NCBI GenBank assembly: GCA_964012875.1
Contig: CAXGUU010000174.1
Coordinates: 1-7,000 of the forward strand
DNA length: 7,000 nt
Reading direction: 5' to 3'
From: CAXGUU01 sp964012875
Lineage (GTDB): Bacteria > Pseudomonadota > Gammaproteobacteria > Ga0077536
The notes beneath the pieces are model-generated. The model was not told the origin of the DNA and did not search any database. It saw only the letters and a list, made by a program, of their open reading frames with translations. Positions 1 through 5,388 of the stretch are shown here, one piece after another. Position numbers and translations under genes: made by a program. Position 1 is the first letter of the stretch, and each line of letters starts with the position of its first letter.

Positions 1-2
1 CC

Positions 3-746
3 AGCGATGGTCGCCGCCTGGTCAAGCAACGTTCAGAAGTTGATTGGCGCGACGATACCAGCGACCTTTCCGGTCGCGAACGTCAAAGTTCGCTGGTGGA
101 GAAAAACAGTGAGGCCGACGCCAGTGGTGCGACCCTGGACGTGGTTGCCGTGTACCACGGTTTCGACGTCCCCGACGACGGCATTGTTATGGTTACCGCC
201 GCACTGGGAGAAGACGACGTTTACGGCGCAAAGGCGCGCGATGTTAATTTCAGGATCGAACACGACCTTGCGGTTAATGTCGCCACGCTGGTCACCTCCG
301 GTATTTTCATGCTGGTCGGCGGTTGGATCATTGCCATCGTTGGCTTCGTCTTGGTTCTGGCAACGAATGCCGGTAGTTCCGTACCGCAGCCGGAACTGAG
401 CGGGACTCAGGCAGCCGACGTCCGCAAGCTGGCGATGTTCTGCCACTTAAGCGGCCTGTTGGGTTATCTCGTTCCATTCGGGAACGTCATCGGACCCCTG
501 GTTGTGTGGTTGATCAATCGTGAAAAACACCCCTATATCGATGAACAGGGCAAGGAAGCACTCAATTTTCAACTCTCTGTGTTGGCCTACGCGCTGTTGT
601 CGTTCGCCCTGATCCTCGTATTGTTGGGCTTGCTCCTGTTGCCCTTGCTGGCCTTGTTCAATATCGTGATGGTGATCACCGCCGCCATCAAGGTCAAAGA
701 TGGCGAAGCGTACCGCTACCCGCTGACCATTCGTTTTTTGCGCTGA
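3..746 (+). CDS. Membrane protein with C-terminal DUF4870 domain (5' end outside window)
   Basis: The reading frame is open from the left edge of the window to TGA 744-746, so the true start probably lies upstream; 247 residues are visible. A GTG at 96 could start a 216-residue form but has no clear Shine-Dalgarno sequence. Numbered from that GTG, residues 1-60 are polar and probably beta-rich, about 64-89 form a hydrophobic helix (IFMLVGGWIIAIVGFVLVLA), and about 105-214 match the DUF4870 pattern: HLSGLLGYLVPFGN, PLVVWLINREKHPYIDEQGKEA split around the membrane, ALNFQL, two further hydrophobic stretches, then YRYPLTIRFLR at the end. DUF4870 proteins are small integral membrane proteins of unknown function, usually little more than this domain, so the extra N-terminal part with its own helix is a fusion. 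It is likely an inner-membrane protein; no enzymatic residues are apparent. It converges on the SDR gene 30 nt away and is probably unrelated to the oxidoreductase cluster. Confidence 0.85.
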   Translation, partial: SDGRRLVKQRSEVDWRDDTSDLSGRERQSSLVEKNSEADASGATLDVVAVYHGFDVPDDGIVMVTAALGEDDVYGAKARDVNFRIEHDLAVNVATLVTSGIFMLVGGWIIAIVGFVLVLATNAGSSVPQPELSGTQAADVRKLAMFCHLSGLLGYLVPFGNVIGPLVVWLINREKHPYIDEQGKEALNFQLSVLAYALLSFALILVLLGLLLLPLLALFNIVMVITAAIKVKDGEAYRYPLTIRFLR

Positions 747-750
747 GTCG

Positions 751-773
751 GCCCGGAGACTGACCCGGCGTTT
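751..773 (+). terminator. Weak possible terminator hairpin between convergent genes
   Basis: In the 30-nt gap between the two convergent stop codons, GCCCGG (751-756) can pair with CCCGGC (764-769) around a 7-nt loop, with one C-C mismatch, followed by GTTT. The stem is short and the T-run poor, so this is only a candidate terminator for the plus-strand membrane protein gene. Confidence 0.2.
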
Positions 774-776
774 CGA

Positions 777-1655
777 TCAACCGTCGCTTAACGAGCGTTT
801 GACGGTGCCCTCGCCTGTCGTGCCCTTGTTCAGGATGGCCCGGTGCATGTCGCGTTCGTAAGGCATGTCCCAGCGCCGCCACAGGTCCGGGCCCACTGCC
901 GTCAGGCCACCATCGACGACAATGGCCTCGCCGTTAACGAAGCGTGAATCATCACTGGCCAGGAAAAGTGCAGTGCCGGCAATGTCATCGCCGGTACCGT
1001 GATCGGGGTACGGTTGCGCACCATCCATTTTGCTGGCGGTTTGCTCGACCGGTTTGTCGGGATTATGCGTGAGGCCGGTCAGAATGAAGCCGGGACAAAT
1101 GGCATTCACGCGAATACGATCCGGTGCGAGTTGCACAGCCGAAGCGCGAGTGAGGTTAATCACGGCGGCCTTGGCGGCTGAATAGGACAACGGTCCGCAG
1201 CCGCCACTGATGCCGGCGACCGACGCAGTGTTAATGATAGCGCCACCGTCATTCTGCGCCCTCAGTACACGAGCCGCGTGTTTGGTGCCAAGGAACACGC
1301 CCTTGACCAACACGTCAAAGGTGTAGTCCCACTCGTCCACCTCGAGATCCCAGACCGGGCCTATCGCGCCGCCGACACCGGCGTTGTTGAACACGATATC
1401 GAGGCGGCCAAAGCTGTCGGTCGCGCATTCGATCATTGCCTTGATATCCTGCTCCTGTGCGACATCGGTGCGAATGAAACGAACCTTCTCGCCCTGACCT
1501 TTTGCGGCAATTTCGCTAACCGTTGCCTCGCCATTCTCCTCGTTGAAATCGGCGATGACCACGTTCGCACCTTCATCGACAAATCGTTCGACCGTCGATT
1601 TCCCCATGCCGCTCGCGCCGCCGGTGATGATCGCTGTTTTGCCATCCAATCGCAT
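777..1655 (-). CDS. Classical SDR family NAD(P)-dependent oxidoreductase
   Basis: A 292-residue short-chain dehydrogenase/reductase, slightly longer than the usual ~250 because of a C-terminal tail rich in Trp, Arg and Met (about residues 262-292). The Rossmann motif TGGASGMG is at 11-18, D36 at the end of beta-2 (IADFN) favours NAD over NADP, D64 is in TDVA, NNAG is at 90-93, and the catalytic S145, Y158 and K162 are in NTASVAG and YSAAK. PG at 188-189 and the terminal VDGG motif are also typical. The tetrad Asn, normally in a 'vNlkGvf' context, appears to be Leu116 (DVLVKGVF). Start ATG 1655 is supported by AGGAGAA (1667-1661) 5 nt upstream and by the standard SDR N-terminus (MRLDGKTAIITGG). 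It is last in a minus-strand run after the P450 and the atypical SDR (42-nt gap), suggesting oxidation of a hydroxyl in the same pathway, possibly one made by the P450; that role is inference and the substrate is unknown. Confidence 0.93.
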   Translation of the reverse strand: MRLDGKTAIITGGASGMGKSTVERFVDEGANVVIADFNEENGEATVSEIAAKGQGEKVRFIRTDVAQEQDIKAMIECATDSFGRLDIVFNNAGVGGAIGPVWDLEVDEWDYTFDVLVKGVFLGTKHAARVLRAQNDGGAIINTASVAGISGGCGPLSYSAAKAAVINLTRASAVQLAPDRIRVNAICPGFILTGLTHNPDKPVEQTASKMDGAQPYPDHGTGDDIAGTALFLASDDSRFVNGEAIVVDGGLTAVGPDLWRRWDMPYERDMHRAILNKGTTGEGTVKRSLSDG

Positions 1656-1697
1656 TGTTGTTCTCCTGATATTGCAGGGCCTGTTGAACGCCTGGTA

Positions 1698-2399
1698 TTA
1701 CCAGGTTTCACCAAAAGGCCTGAGTTCGACTAAAAAACTCTGTGCTGAGCGTGGCTGGTGCGCGATGTGGTAGATCTCGTCGGCCAGATCGTCAGGCTTT
1801 GCAAAAAAATCATCCGGCAGTTGCGGCCGTCTGTTGCGGGCGAACGGCATGTCAATGAGGGCATCGATAACAACGTAAGCCACGTGTACGCCCTGAGGCC
1901 CAAGCTCGCGCGCGAGGCATTCCGCCATATTGCGTTGGGCGGCCTTGGTCGATGACCAACCGATGAAATCGGGTTTGCCACGCAGCGCTGCCGTGTTGCC
2001 GGTGACGACGATTGACCCACCGCCCCGTTCGACCATCGCCGGTGACAGGGTCTGAGCCGTGACCATGAGACCGGTACAGTTCGCGCGGAAGTTACGTTCG
2101 AGTTTTCGATAATCGAGATCAGCGAGAGCGCCAAAAGTCGCGAGCGTTGCGTTGTAGATGACGACATCGGGGATGCCTTGTTCGCTGGCGATGGTAGTGA
2201 GTGTTTCTCGATAGTGCTCGATGTTGACGATATCGGTGGCGTAAGGCGTTGTGTTTGCGATTTCCGCGGTGAAGCCCGCCAGCCGTTCATTACTTCTCGC
2301 AATCATCGATACGCGATAGTCTGCCGCGCTGAAACGCCGGCACACAGCGGCACCGGTGCCGGCGCCAACGCCGATCACGAGGCAATGTTTCTGACTCAC
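1698..2399 (-). CDS. Atypical SDR protein lacking catalytic Ser and Tyr (SDR_c10-like)
   Basis: A 233-residue SDR-fold protein. The N-terminal nucleotide-binding loop reads GVGAGTG (10-16), followed by R35 after beta-2 (MIARSNERL), which would suit NADP; the NNAG motif has become YNAT (82-85). N107 is retained in the helix-4 position. The catalytic Ser is replaced by Asn135 (VTGNTAALRG) and the Tyr of YxxxK by Trp148 (WSSTK), with K152 kept. The ending (HQPRSAQSFLVELRPF) and the middle (CLARELGPQGVHVAYVVID) match my memory of the SDR subgroup cd05373 (SDR_c10), described as having an incomplete glycine motif and a replaced active-site Tyr. Start GTG 2399 has only a weak AGG upstream (in ACAGGCCCTTC), but gives the usual N-terminus. 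It begins 15 nt after the P450 stop, consistent with co-transcription or translational coupling. Ordinary SDR redox chemistry is doubtful; it may bind cofactor or substrate, or use different chemistry. Confidence 0.88.
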   Translation of the reverse strand: MSQKHCLVIGVGAGTGAAVCRRFSAADYRVSMIARSNERLAGFTAEIANTTPYATDIVNIEHYRETLTTIASEQGIPDVVIYNATLATFGALADLDYRKLERNFRANCTGLMVTAQTLSPAMVERGGGSIVVTGNTAALRGKPDFIGWSSTKAAQRNMAECLARELGPQGVHVAYVVIDALIDMPFARNRRPQLPDDFFAKPDDLADEIYHIAHQPRSAQSFLVELRPFGETW

Positions 2400-2414
2400 G
2401 AAGGGCCTGTCAAA

Positions 2415-3710
2415 TTATTGCTTGAGCCGAACCGGCAGCTTCGAGTAACCCGAAACGTGTGTATGGGCAATGCGTGATCCCTCGCCCGCCAGTTCCAGGC
2501 GTTGCAACAAGGGCAGCAGGGCAGTGATTGAGGATTTGAGCTCTGCCCTGGCGAGGTTGGTGCCGAGGCAGAAATGCGCGCCGAAGCCGAAGCTGACGTG
2601 CGGGTTGGGATCACGGGTAATGTCAAAGCGATACGGATCTTCAAAAACGCGTTCATCGCGATTCGCCGACGGGTAGAAGATGCCTACCGTTTCCCCTTCT
2701 TTCACTTTCGTCCCGGCCAGATCGTAGTCTTCCACACAGGTCCGCAGGAAACTGATGACCGGTGAGGACCAGCGCAGGATCTCATCGCAGGCGCGTGGAA
2801 TGAGTTCGGGGTTTTTGGCCAGTAGGTCCAGCTGATCCGGATGTTCGAGCAGGGCGTGAATGCCACCGGCAGTGGCATTACGGGTAGTGTCGTTGCCGGC
2901 GCCGATGAGCACGAAGATGTAACCGATCAGTTGCTGGTCGGTCAGGAGCTTGCCCTGCACCTTGGTGTGGACCATGCGGTCGATGAAGCCGCCGCGCTCA
3001 GCACCGTTTTCGCGACTCTCGTGAATCAGCCCTTCGATGTAACAGCGCAGGTCGTACATGTTACGCATGGCCGCTTCATGCTCGGTTTCACCCGGAAGCA
3101 TATCCTCGGCTTCAACCTCGCCGAGAATGGCGTTTGACCAGACGAGGATTTGTTTCCAGTCGTCGGGCGCGAGGCCCATCAGTTCGCCCACCGCGGCCAG
3201 CGGCAGTTTGCACGCAAGCCCCGCGACGATGTCGCTGGGCCGACTGTCTTTGCCGTCGACTTCGAGCTGTTGTTCGAACTCTTGAGTAAATCCGCTAGCC
3301 AGGCCCATAAAGTGCGTGGTGACGTCGCGCATGGACGATTGGGTGAACGCCCAGCTGGTCAGTTTGCGCATGTGTCGGTGGCGGGGGTTGTCCGTAAAAA
3401 TAAAATCCGGCGGTTCCTCCGGATCCCAACCACGCTCCTTGCCAAAATCGTCCAGACCTTCGCGCAGCACTTCGGGTACGCCCTTGAGCGTCAGGCGCAG
3501 GCGCGGGCCGCCGTTGATGAAGACCTTCGGGTTGCCGGAAATTTCCATGACATCGTCGTAACGGGTCACGGCCCAGAAGGGTTCCACGTCATCGCGCTCG
3601 TACCACATCACCGGGGCTCGGTCGCGCATCAGATCCCATTCCTTCCAGGGATAGCCTTCGGCGTACCTATTCGGTCTGTGAATGTCGAGCGTTTCCAATT
3701 CAATCGACAT
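2415..3710 (-). CDS. Cytochrome P450 (bacterial soluble class)
   Basis: A 431-residue soluble P450 with no membrane anchor. It is a haem-thiolate monooxygenase that would insert one oxygen atom from O2 into an organic substrate. Visible hallmarks: the I-helix motif GAGNDTT with D274, T275 and T276 (oxygen activation); the K-helix E310-x-x-R313 in DEILRW; a PYRFDITR meander segment; and the haem-binding loop FGFGAHFCLG with the axial Cys381, followed by TNLARAEL. An early DNPRHRHMR segment is the usual C-helix region contacting haem. Overall phrasing (SFLRTC, GIFYPSANRDE, PNPHVSFG) resembles the CYP125/CYP142/CYP124 type of bacterial sterol- and terpenoid-oxidising enzymes, but the family is inference. 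Start ATG 3710 is chosen over an upstream in-frame start at 3788 because GGGGGGAG (3724-3717) lies 6 nt before it and MSIELETLDIHRP looks like a normal N-terminus. It is first in the run with the two SDR genes. Its redox partners are not in the window. Confidence 0.95.
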   Translation of the reverse strand: MSIELETLDIHRPNRYAEGYPWKEWDLMRDRAPVMWYERDDVEPFWAVTRYDDVMEISGNPKVFINGGPRLRLTLKGVPEVLREGLDDFGKERGWDPEEPPDFIFTDNPRHRHMRKLTSWAFTQSSMRDVTTHFMGLASGFTQEFEQQLEVDGKDSRPSDIVAGLACKLPLAAVGELMGLAPDDWKQILVWSNAILGEVEAEDMLPGETEHEAAMRNMYDLRCYIEGLIHESRENGAERGGFIDRMVHTKVQGKLLTDQQLIGYIFVLIGAGNDTTRNATAGGIHALLEHPDQLDLLAKNPELIPRACDEILRWSSPVISFLRTCVEDYDLAGTKVKEGETVGIFYPSANRDERVFEDPYRFDITRDPNPHVSFGFGAHFCLGTNLARAELKSSITALLPLLQRLELAGEGSRIAHTHVSGYSKLPVRLKQ

Positions 3711-3725
3711 GGCGATCTCCCCCCT

Positions 3726-3747
3726 GGTGTTGGCGATTGACGACACC
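3726..3747. repeat. Imperfect inverted repeat upstream of the P450 gene
   Basis: GGTGTTG (3726-3732) and CGACACC (3741-3747) form a 7-bp stem with one G-U type pair and an 8-nt loop. It lies between the candidate -10 element and the Shine-Dalgarno sequence of the P450, where it could be an operator or a leader hairpin. No regulator gene is present in the window to match it with. Confidence 0.3.
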
Positions 3748-3751
3748 CGAA

Positions 3752-3781
3752 AGAATATCCCGCCAGGTGAACTTGCGGCAA
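3752..3781 (-). promoter_or_regulatory. Candidate sigma70-type promoter for the P450-SDR operon
   Basis: Reading the minus strand, TTGCCG (3781-3776) and TATTCT (3757-3752) are separated by 18 nt, each matching the -35 and -10 consensus at four of six positions. Transcription would begin near 3745, leaving a leader of about 35 nt before ATG 3710. Matches this weak occur by chance, so the call is tentative. Confidence 0.25.
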
Positions 3782-3967
3782 TGACCATTTGCTACACCGG
3801 ATGAGTAGGGTGATAGCGCTCGACACCTGCCGCGCCCGCCGTGGCGTCTATGGTCGTGCGCGGCGAGGGCAGGTCTTTCGATCCAGATCTGCATGTCTTT
3901 GGCTTCGTCGGCTGTGAAGCTGGTCTGGTGTGCGCTGTGGAATTGGTCTTTCGTCTTAATTGCATTG

Positions 3968-3980
3968 AAGCGCGGCGCTT
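3968..3980. repeat. 13-bp palindrome in the divergent region (AAGCGC-G-GCGCTT)
   Basis: A perfect 6-1-6 inverted repeat near the middle of the divergent region. Its size is suitable for a dimeric repressor or activator, but it occurs once and the flanks do not extend the symmetry. Function as an operator is only a possibility. Confidence 0.3.
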
Positions 3981-4181
3981 TGAACTGCCTGGTTTGCTGG
4001 TGCTGCGGTGCCGGTTTTGAATGTTCCGCAGCACTCGATCGCAGTCGCAACATTCACTGCTGCATGAACTCATTTTTTTTCAGGCAAGACCCACTGGGGC
4101 GAGATGCGTTGCGTGCCGGAAGCCATGCTGGCTGCTGGTTCGAAACTCGTCGAGGTCTCCGCGTTCAACCGCTACTATTAG

Positions 4182-4194
4182 CGAAAGACTTTCG
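4182..4194. repeat. 13-bp palindrome upstream of NTF2-like genes (CGAAAG-A-CTTTCG)
   Basis: A perfect 6-1-6 inverted repeat ending about 95 nt before the first NTF2-like start. A TACTAT just before it (4173-4178) resembles a -10 box but has no suitable -35 at the proper spacing. It could be a regulator site for the plus-strand genes; the evidence is symmetry and position alone. Confidence 0.3.
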
Positions 4195-4289
4195 AGAATC
4201 TTAAGTAACACGTCCAGGCCCGATAGCTTTAACAGGTTCGGCATATCCGGCTGCGCTTCTCCCGGAATACCGACCAACGGAGGAAGAAC

Positions 4290-4763
4290 ATGGGAAACGA
4301 ATCGTTTGAGCAACAGGTCGCCAGACTCGCAGCCATAGAGGACATCAAAAAGCTGAAGGCTGTTTATTGCGCTTATTGCGATGATGATTATGACCCCGAT
4401 GGCCTCGCGAGTTTGTTCGTCGAAGACGGCATCTGGGACGGTGGCCCTGAGTTCGGCCGTCACGAGGGGCGCGAAGCCATTCGAACTTTTTTTAAAGGCG
4501 CTTCCGGCAGCATCGTCTTCGCTGCGCACCTTGTCATGAATCCCATTATTGATGTGACTGGCGATACAGGTACCGGCAAGTGGCGTCTCATTATGCCGTG
4601 CACGGTGAAGGATGAAGCCGGCAACCCCGAACCACGCTGGCTGCTATCTGCGTATGCTGAGGAATACGCCTGTATCGATGGCGAATGGAAATTCAAGTCA
4701 CTGGCCGTAGACAGCCAGTTCTACGCCGCCCATCTCGAAGGCTGGGCCGCTCAAACAATCTAA
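4290..4763 (+). CDS. NTF2/SnoaL-like fold protein, possible dehydratase or isomerase
   Basis: A 157-residue single-domain protein of the SnoaL-like (PF13577-type) cone-shaped alpha+beta fold. The N-terminal helix pattern (RLAAIEDIKKLKAVYCAYCDD) leads to LFVEDGIWDGG (42-52), then GREAIRTFF (60-68), AAHLVMNP (78-85) and a last strand with WKFKSL. Y26/Y29, D31/D32 and H80 fall where members such as the bile acid 7-alpha-dehydratase BaiE and scytalone dehydratase carry their Tyr, Asp and His catalytic residues; this alignment is by eye. The protein could therefore be a dehydratase or isomerase, but many members only bind ligands. No signal peptide is seen, so it is cytoplasmic. The start ATG 4290 is well supported by GGAGGAAG (4279-4286). 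It is followed after 11 nt by a second NTF2-like gene, and is divergent from the P450 operon, suggesting a shared pathway. Confidence 0.88.
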   Translation: MGNESFEQQVARLAAIEDIKKLKAVYCAYCDDDYDPDGLASLFVEDGIWDGGPEFGRHEGREAIRTFFKGASGSIVFAAHLVMNPIIDVTGDTGTGKWRLIMPCTVKDEAGNPEPRWLLSAYAEEYACIDGEWKFKSLAVDSQFYAAHLEGWAAQTI

Positions 4764-4774
4764 GGGGAATCCTC

Positions 4775-5179
4775 ATGTCTGAACAAGCTGTCGAAACCGT
4801 ATTCAAACAATGGCGCGACGCCCTGAACAGCGGCGACCTCGAAACGTTTTACGGATTTATGTCGGACGACATGGTCATTTTCGACGAGGATATCCCCTGG
4901 CGTTTCAGCAAAGCCGACTTCGAAAACCACATCGGGTTTCATGTCGGTGTCTGGGATTCGTTTGAGTGGGTCCCGCGGGAGTTGAGGTACCAGGTTTTTG
5001 GGTCAACCGGGATCGTTTCCGGCTACTCCACGTTTCGGGGCAAGCCTAAAGATGCCGGCTTTCGGCAGCGGTTTATGTGCTTTACGCAGACGTGGATTAA
5101 CGACGGCGACGGTTGGACATTGGTCTGCTGGCAGCAAGGGGTGTTGAAGGGACAGATCGACGGGGCTTCGCCGAGTTGA
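4775..5179 (+). CDS. Second NTF2/SnoaL-like protein (SnoaL_3 type)
   Basis: A 134-residue small protein with the NTF2-like layout: helix VETVFKQWRDALNSGDLETFYGFMSDD split across residues 6-32, then a strand with MVIFDED, helix FSKADFENHI (44-53), and strands LRYQVFGSTGIVSGYSTFRG (70-89), FMCFTQTW (100-107) and GWTLVCW (113-119). The pattern is like SnoaL_3 or ketosteroid-isomerase-like proteins, but the final strand reads LVCWQQG where family members commonly have a His-x-Ser type ending, so any activity is uncertain. Start ATG 4775 follows AAGGGGA (4762-4768), which overlaps the stop codon of the preceding gene; in-frame codons further upstream lie inside that gene and were not used. It is almost certainly co-transcribed with its neighbour. 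The two proteins are clearly diverged from each other and are not a recent duplication. It could be an isomerase, a cyclase-type enzyme or a binding protein. Confidence 0.87.
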   Translation: MSEQAVETVFKQWRDALNSGDLETFYGFMSDDMVIFDEDIPWRFSKADFENHIGFHVGVWDSFEWVPRELRYQVFGSTGIVSGYSTFRGKPKDAGFRQRFMCFTQTWINDGDGWTLVCWQQGVLKGQIDGASPS

Positions 5180-5235
5180 AGACGGGTAATTCGGACGAAC
5201 TTGCTCTGCTTCTACCGCGGGTGCTAGCCCAGCCA

Positions 5236-5250
5236 AACACGAGGCGTGTT
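5236..5250. repeat. Short hairpin in the convergent gap
   Basis: AACACG (5236-5241) and CGTGTT (5245-5250) form a 6-bp stem with a 3-nt loop, 57 nt after the second NTF2-like stop. There is no T-run on the plus strand and only TTT on the minus strand, so it is at best a weak terminator. Confidence 0.3.
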
Positions 5251-5330
5251 CGATAGGCCGGTCGCCCATTCGGCGGCGAAATATCGATCGGGCACACAAG
5301 CCTGGGTATGTAGTGCGGAATTTTTGAGCA

Positions 5331-5344
5331 GCTGCCCGGGCAGC
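5331..5344. repeat. Perfect 14-bp palindrome in the convergent gap
   Basis: GCTGCCCGGGCAGC is fully self-complementary. It lies 45 nt beyond the stop codon of the FAD monooxygenase in its direction of transcription. It could fold as a 5-bp stem with a 4-nt loop in RNA, but no T-run follows on either strand, so a classical terminator is not shown. The rest of the 209-nt gap (5180-5388) holds no gene I can support. Confidence 0.4.
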
Positions 5345-5388
5345 ATCGATTTCGAGTCGCCAGCGCCGAGGCACCGCGCCTGATTCAA

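Larger units (their letters stand above)
3711..4289. other. Long divergent intergenic region, no convincing gene
   Basis: This 579-nt stretch separates the minus-strand P450 start from the plus-strand NTF2-like start. Short open frames exist on both strands (for example minus 4073-3792 and plus 3893-4204), but their products are low-complexity, rich in Arg, Ser, Cys or His, match no family I recognise, and lack good ribosome binding sites. Visible elements are a 7-bp inverted repeat ACCTGCC (3825-3831) / GGCAGGT (3868-3874), two 13-bp palindromes described separately, and a run of eight T at 4073-4080. It must carry at least the two divergent promoters, and may hold regulatory sites or remains of a lost gene. 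Confidence 0.6.

Noticed and set aside
781..805. CCGTC...GACGG inverted repeat near the end of the classical SDR gene.
   Set aside because: It is 5 bp long, lies inside the coding sequence just before the stop codon, and is weak enough to be chance.
1691..1705. CCTGGT-ATT-ACCAGG hairpin overlapping the stop codon of the atypical SDR, as a possible terminator.
   Set aside because: The stem is only 6 bp, no T-run follows on the minus strand, and the next gene begins 42 nt later with its own good ribosome binding site, so transcription probably continues.
1278..1733. A long plus-strand frame opposite the classical SDR gene.
   Set aside because: It is antisense to a clear SDR coding sequence with all its motifs, and its own product resembles no family.
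3711..3788. A 26-residue N-terminal extension of the P450 from an upstream in-frame start at 3788.
   Set aside because: The strong GGGGGGAG sequence 6 nt before ATG 3710 lies within that extension, and the extension has no P450-like features.
3700..4073. Overlapping minus-strand open frames upstream of the P450, which might encode a small protein.
   Set aside because: The products are rich in Arg, Ser, His and Gln with no recognisable family pattern. Two frames are open at once, and no good ribosome binding site precedes them, as expected of chance frames in GC-rich DNA.
3893..4204. A plus-strand frame of 103 codons with many Cys and Trp.
   Set aside because: It has an unusual composition, no clear ribosome binding site and no known domain; it is probably a chance open frame.
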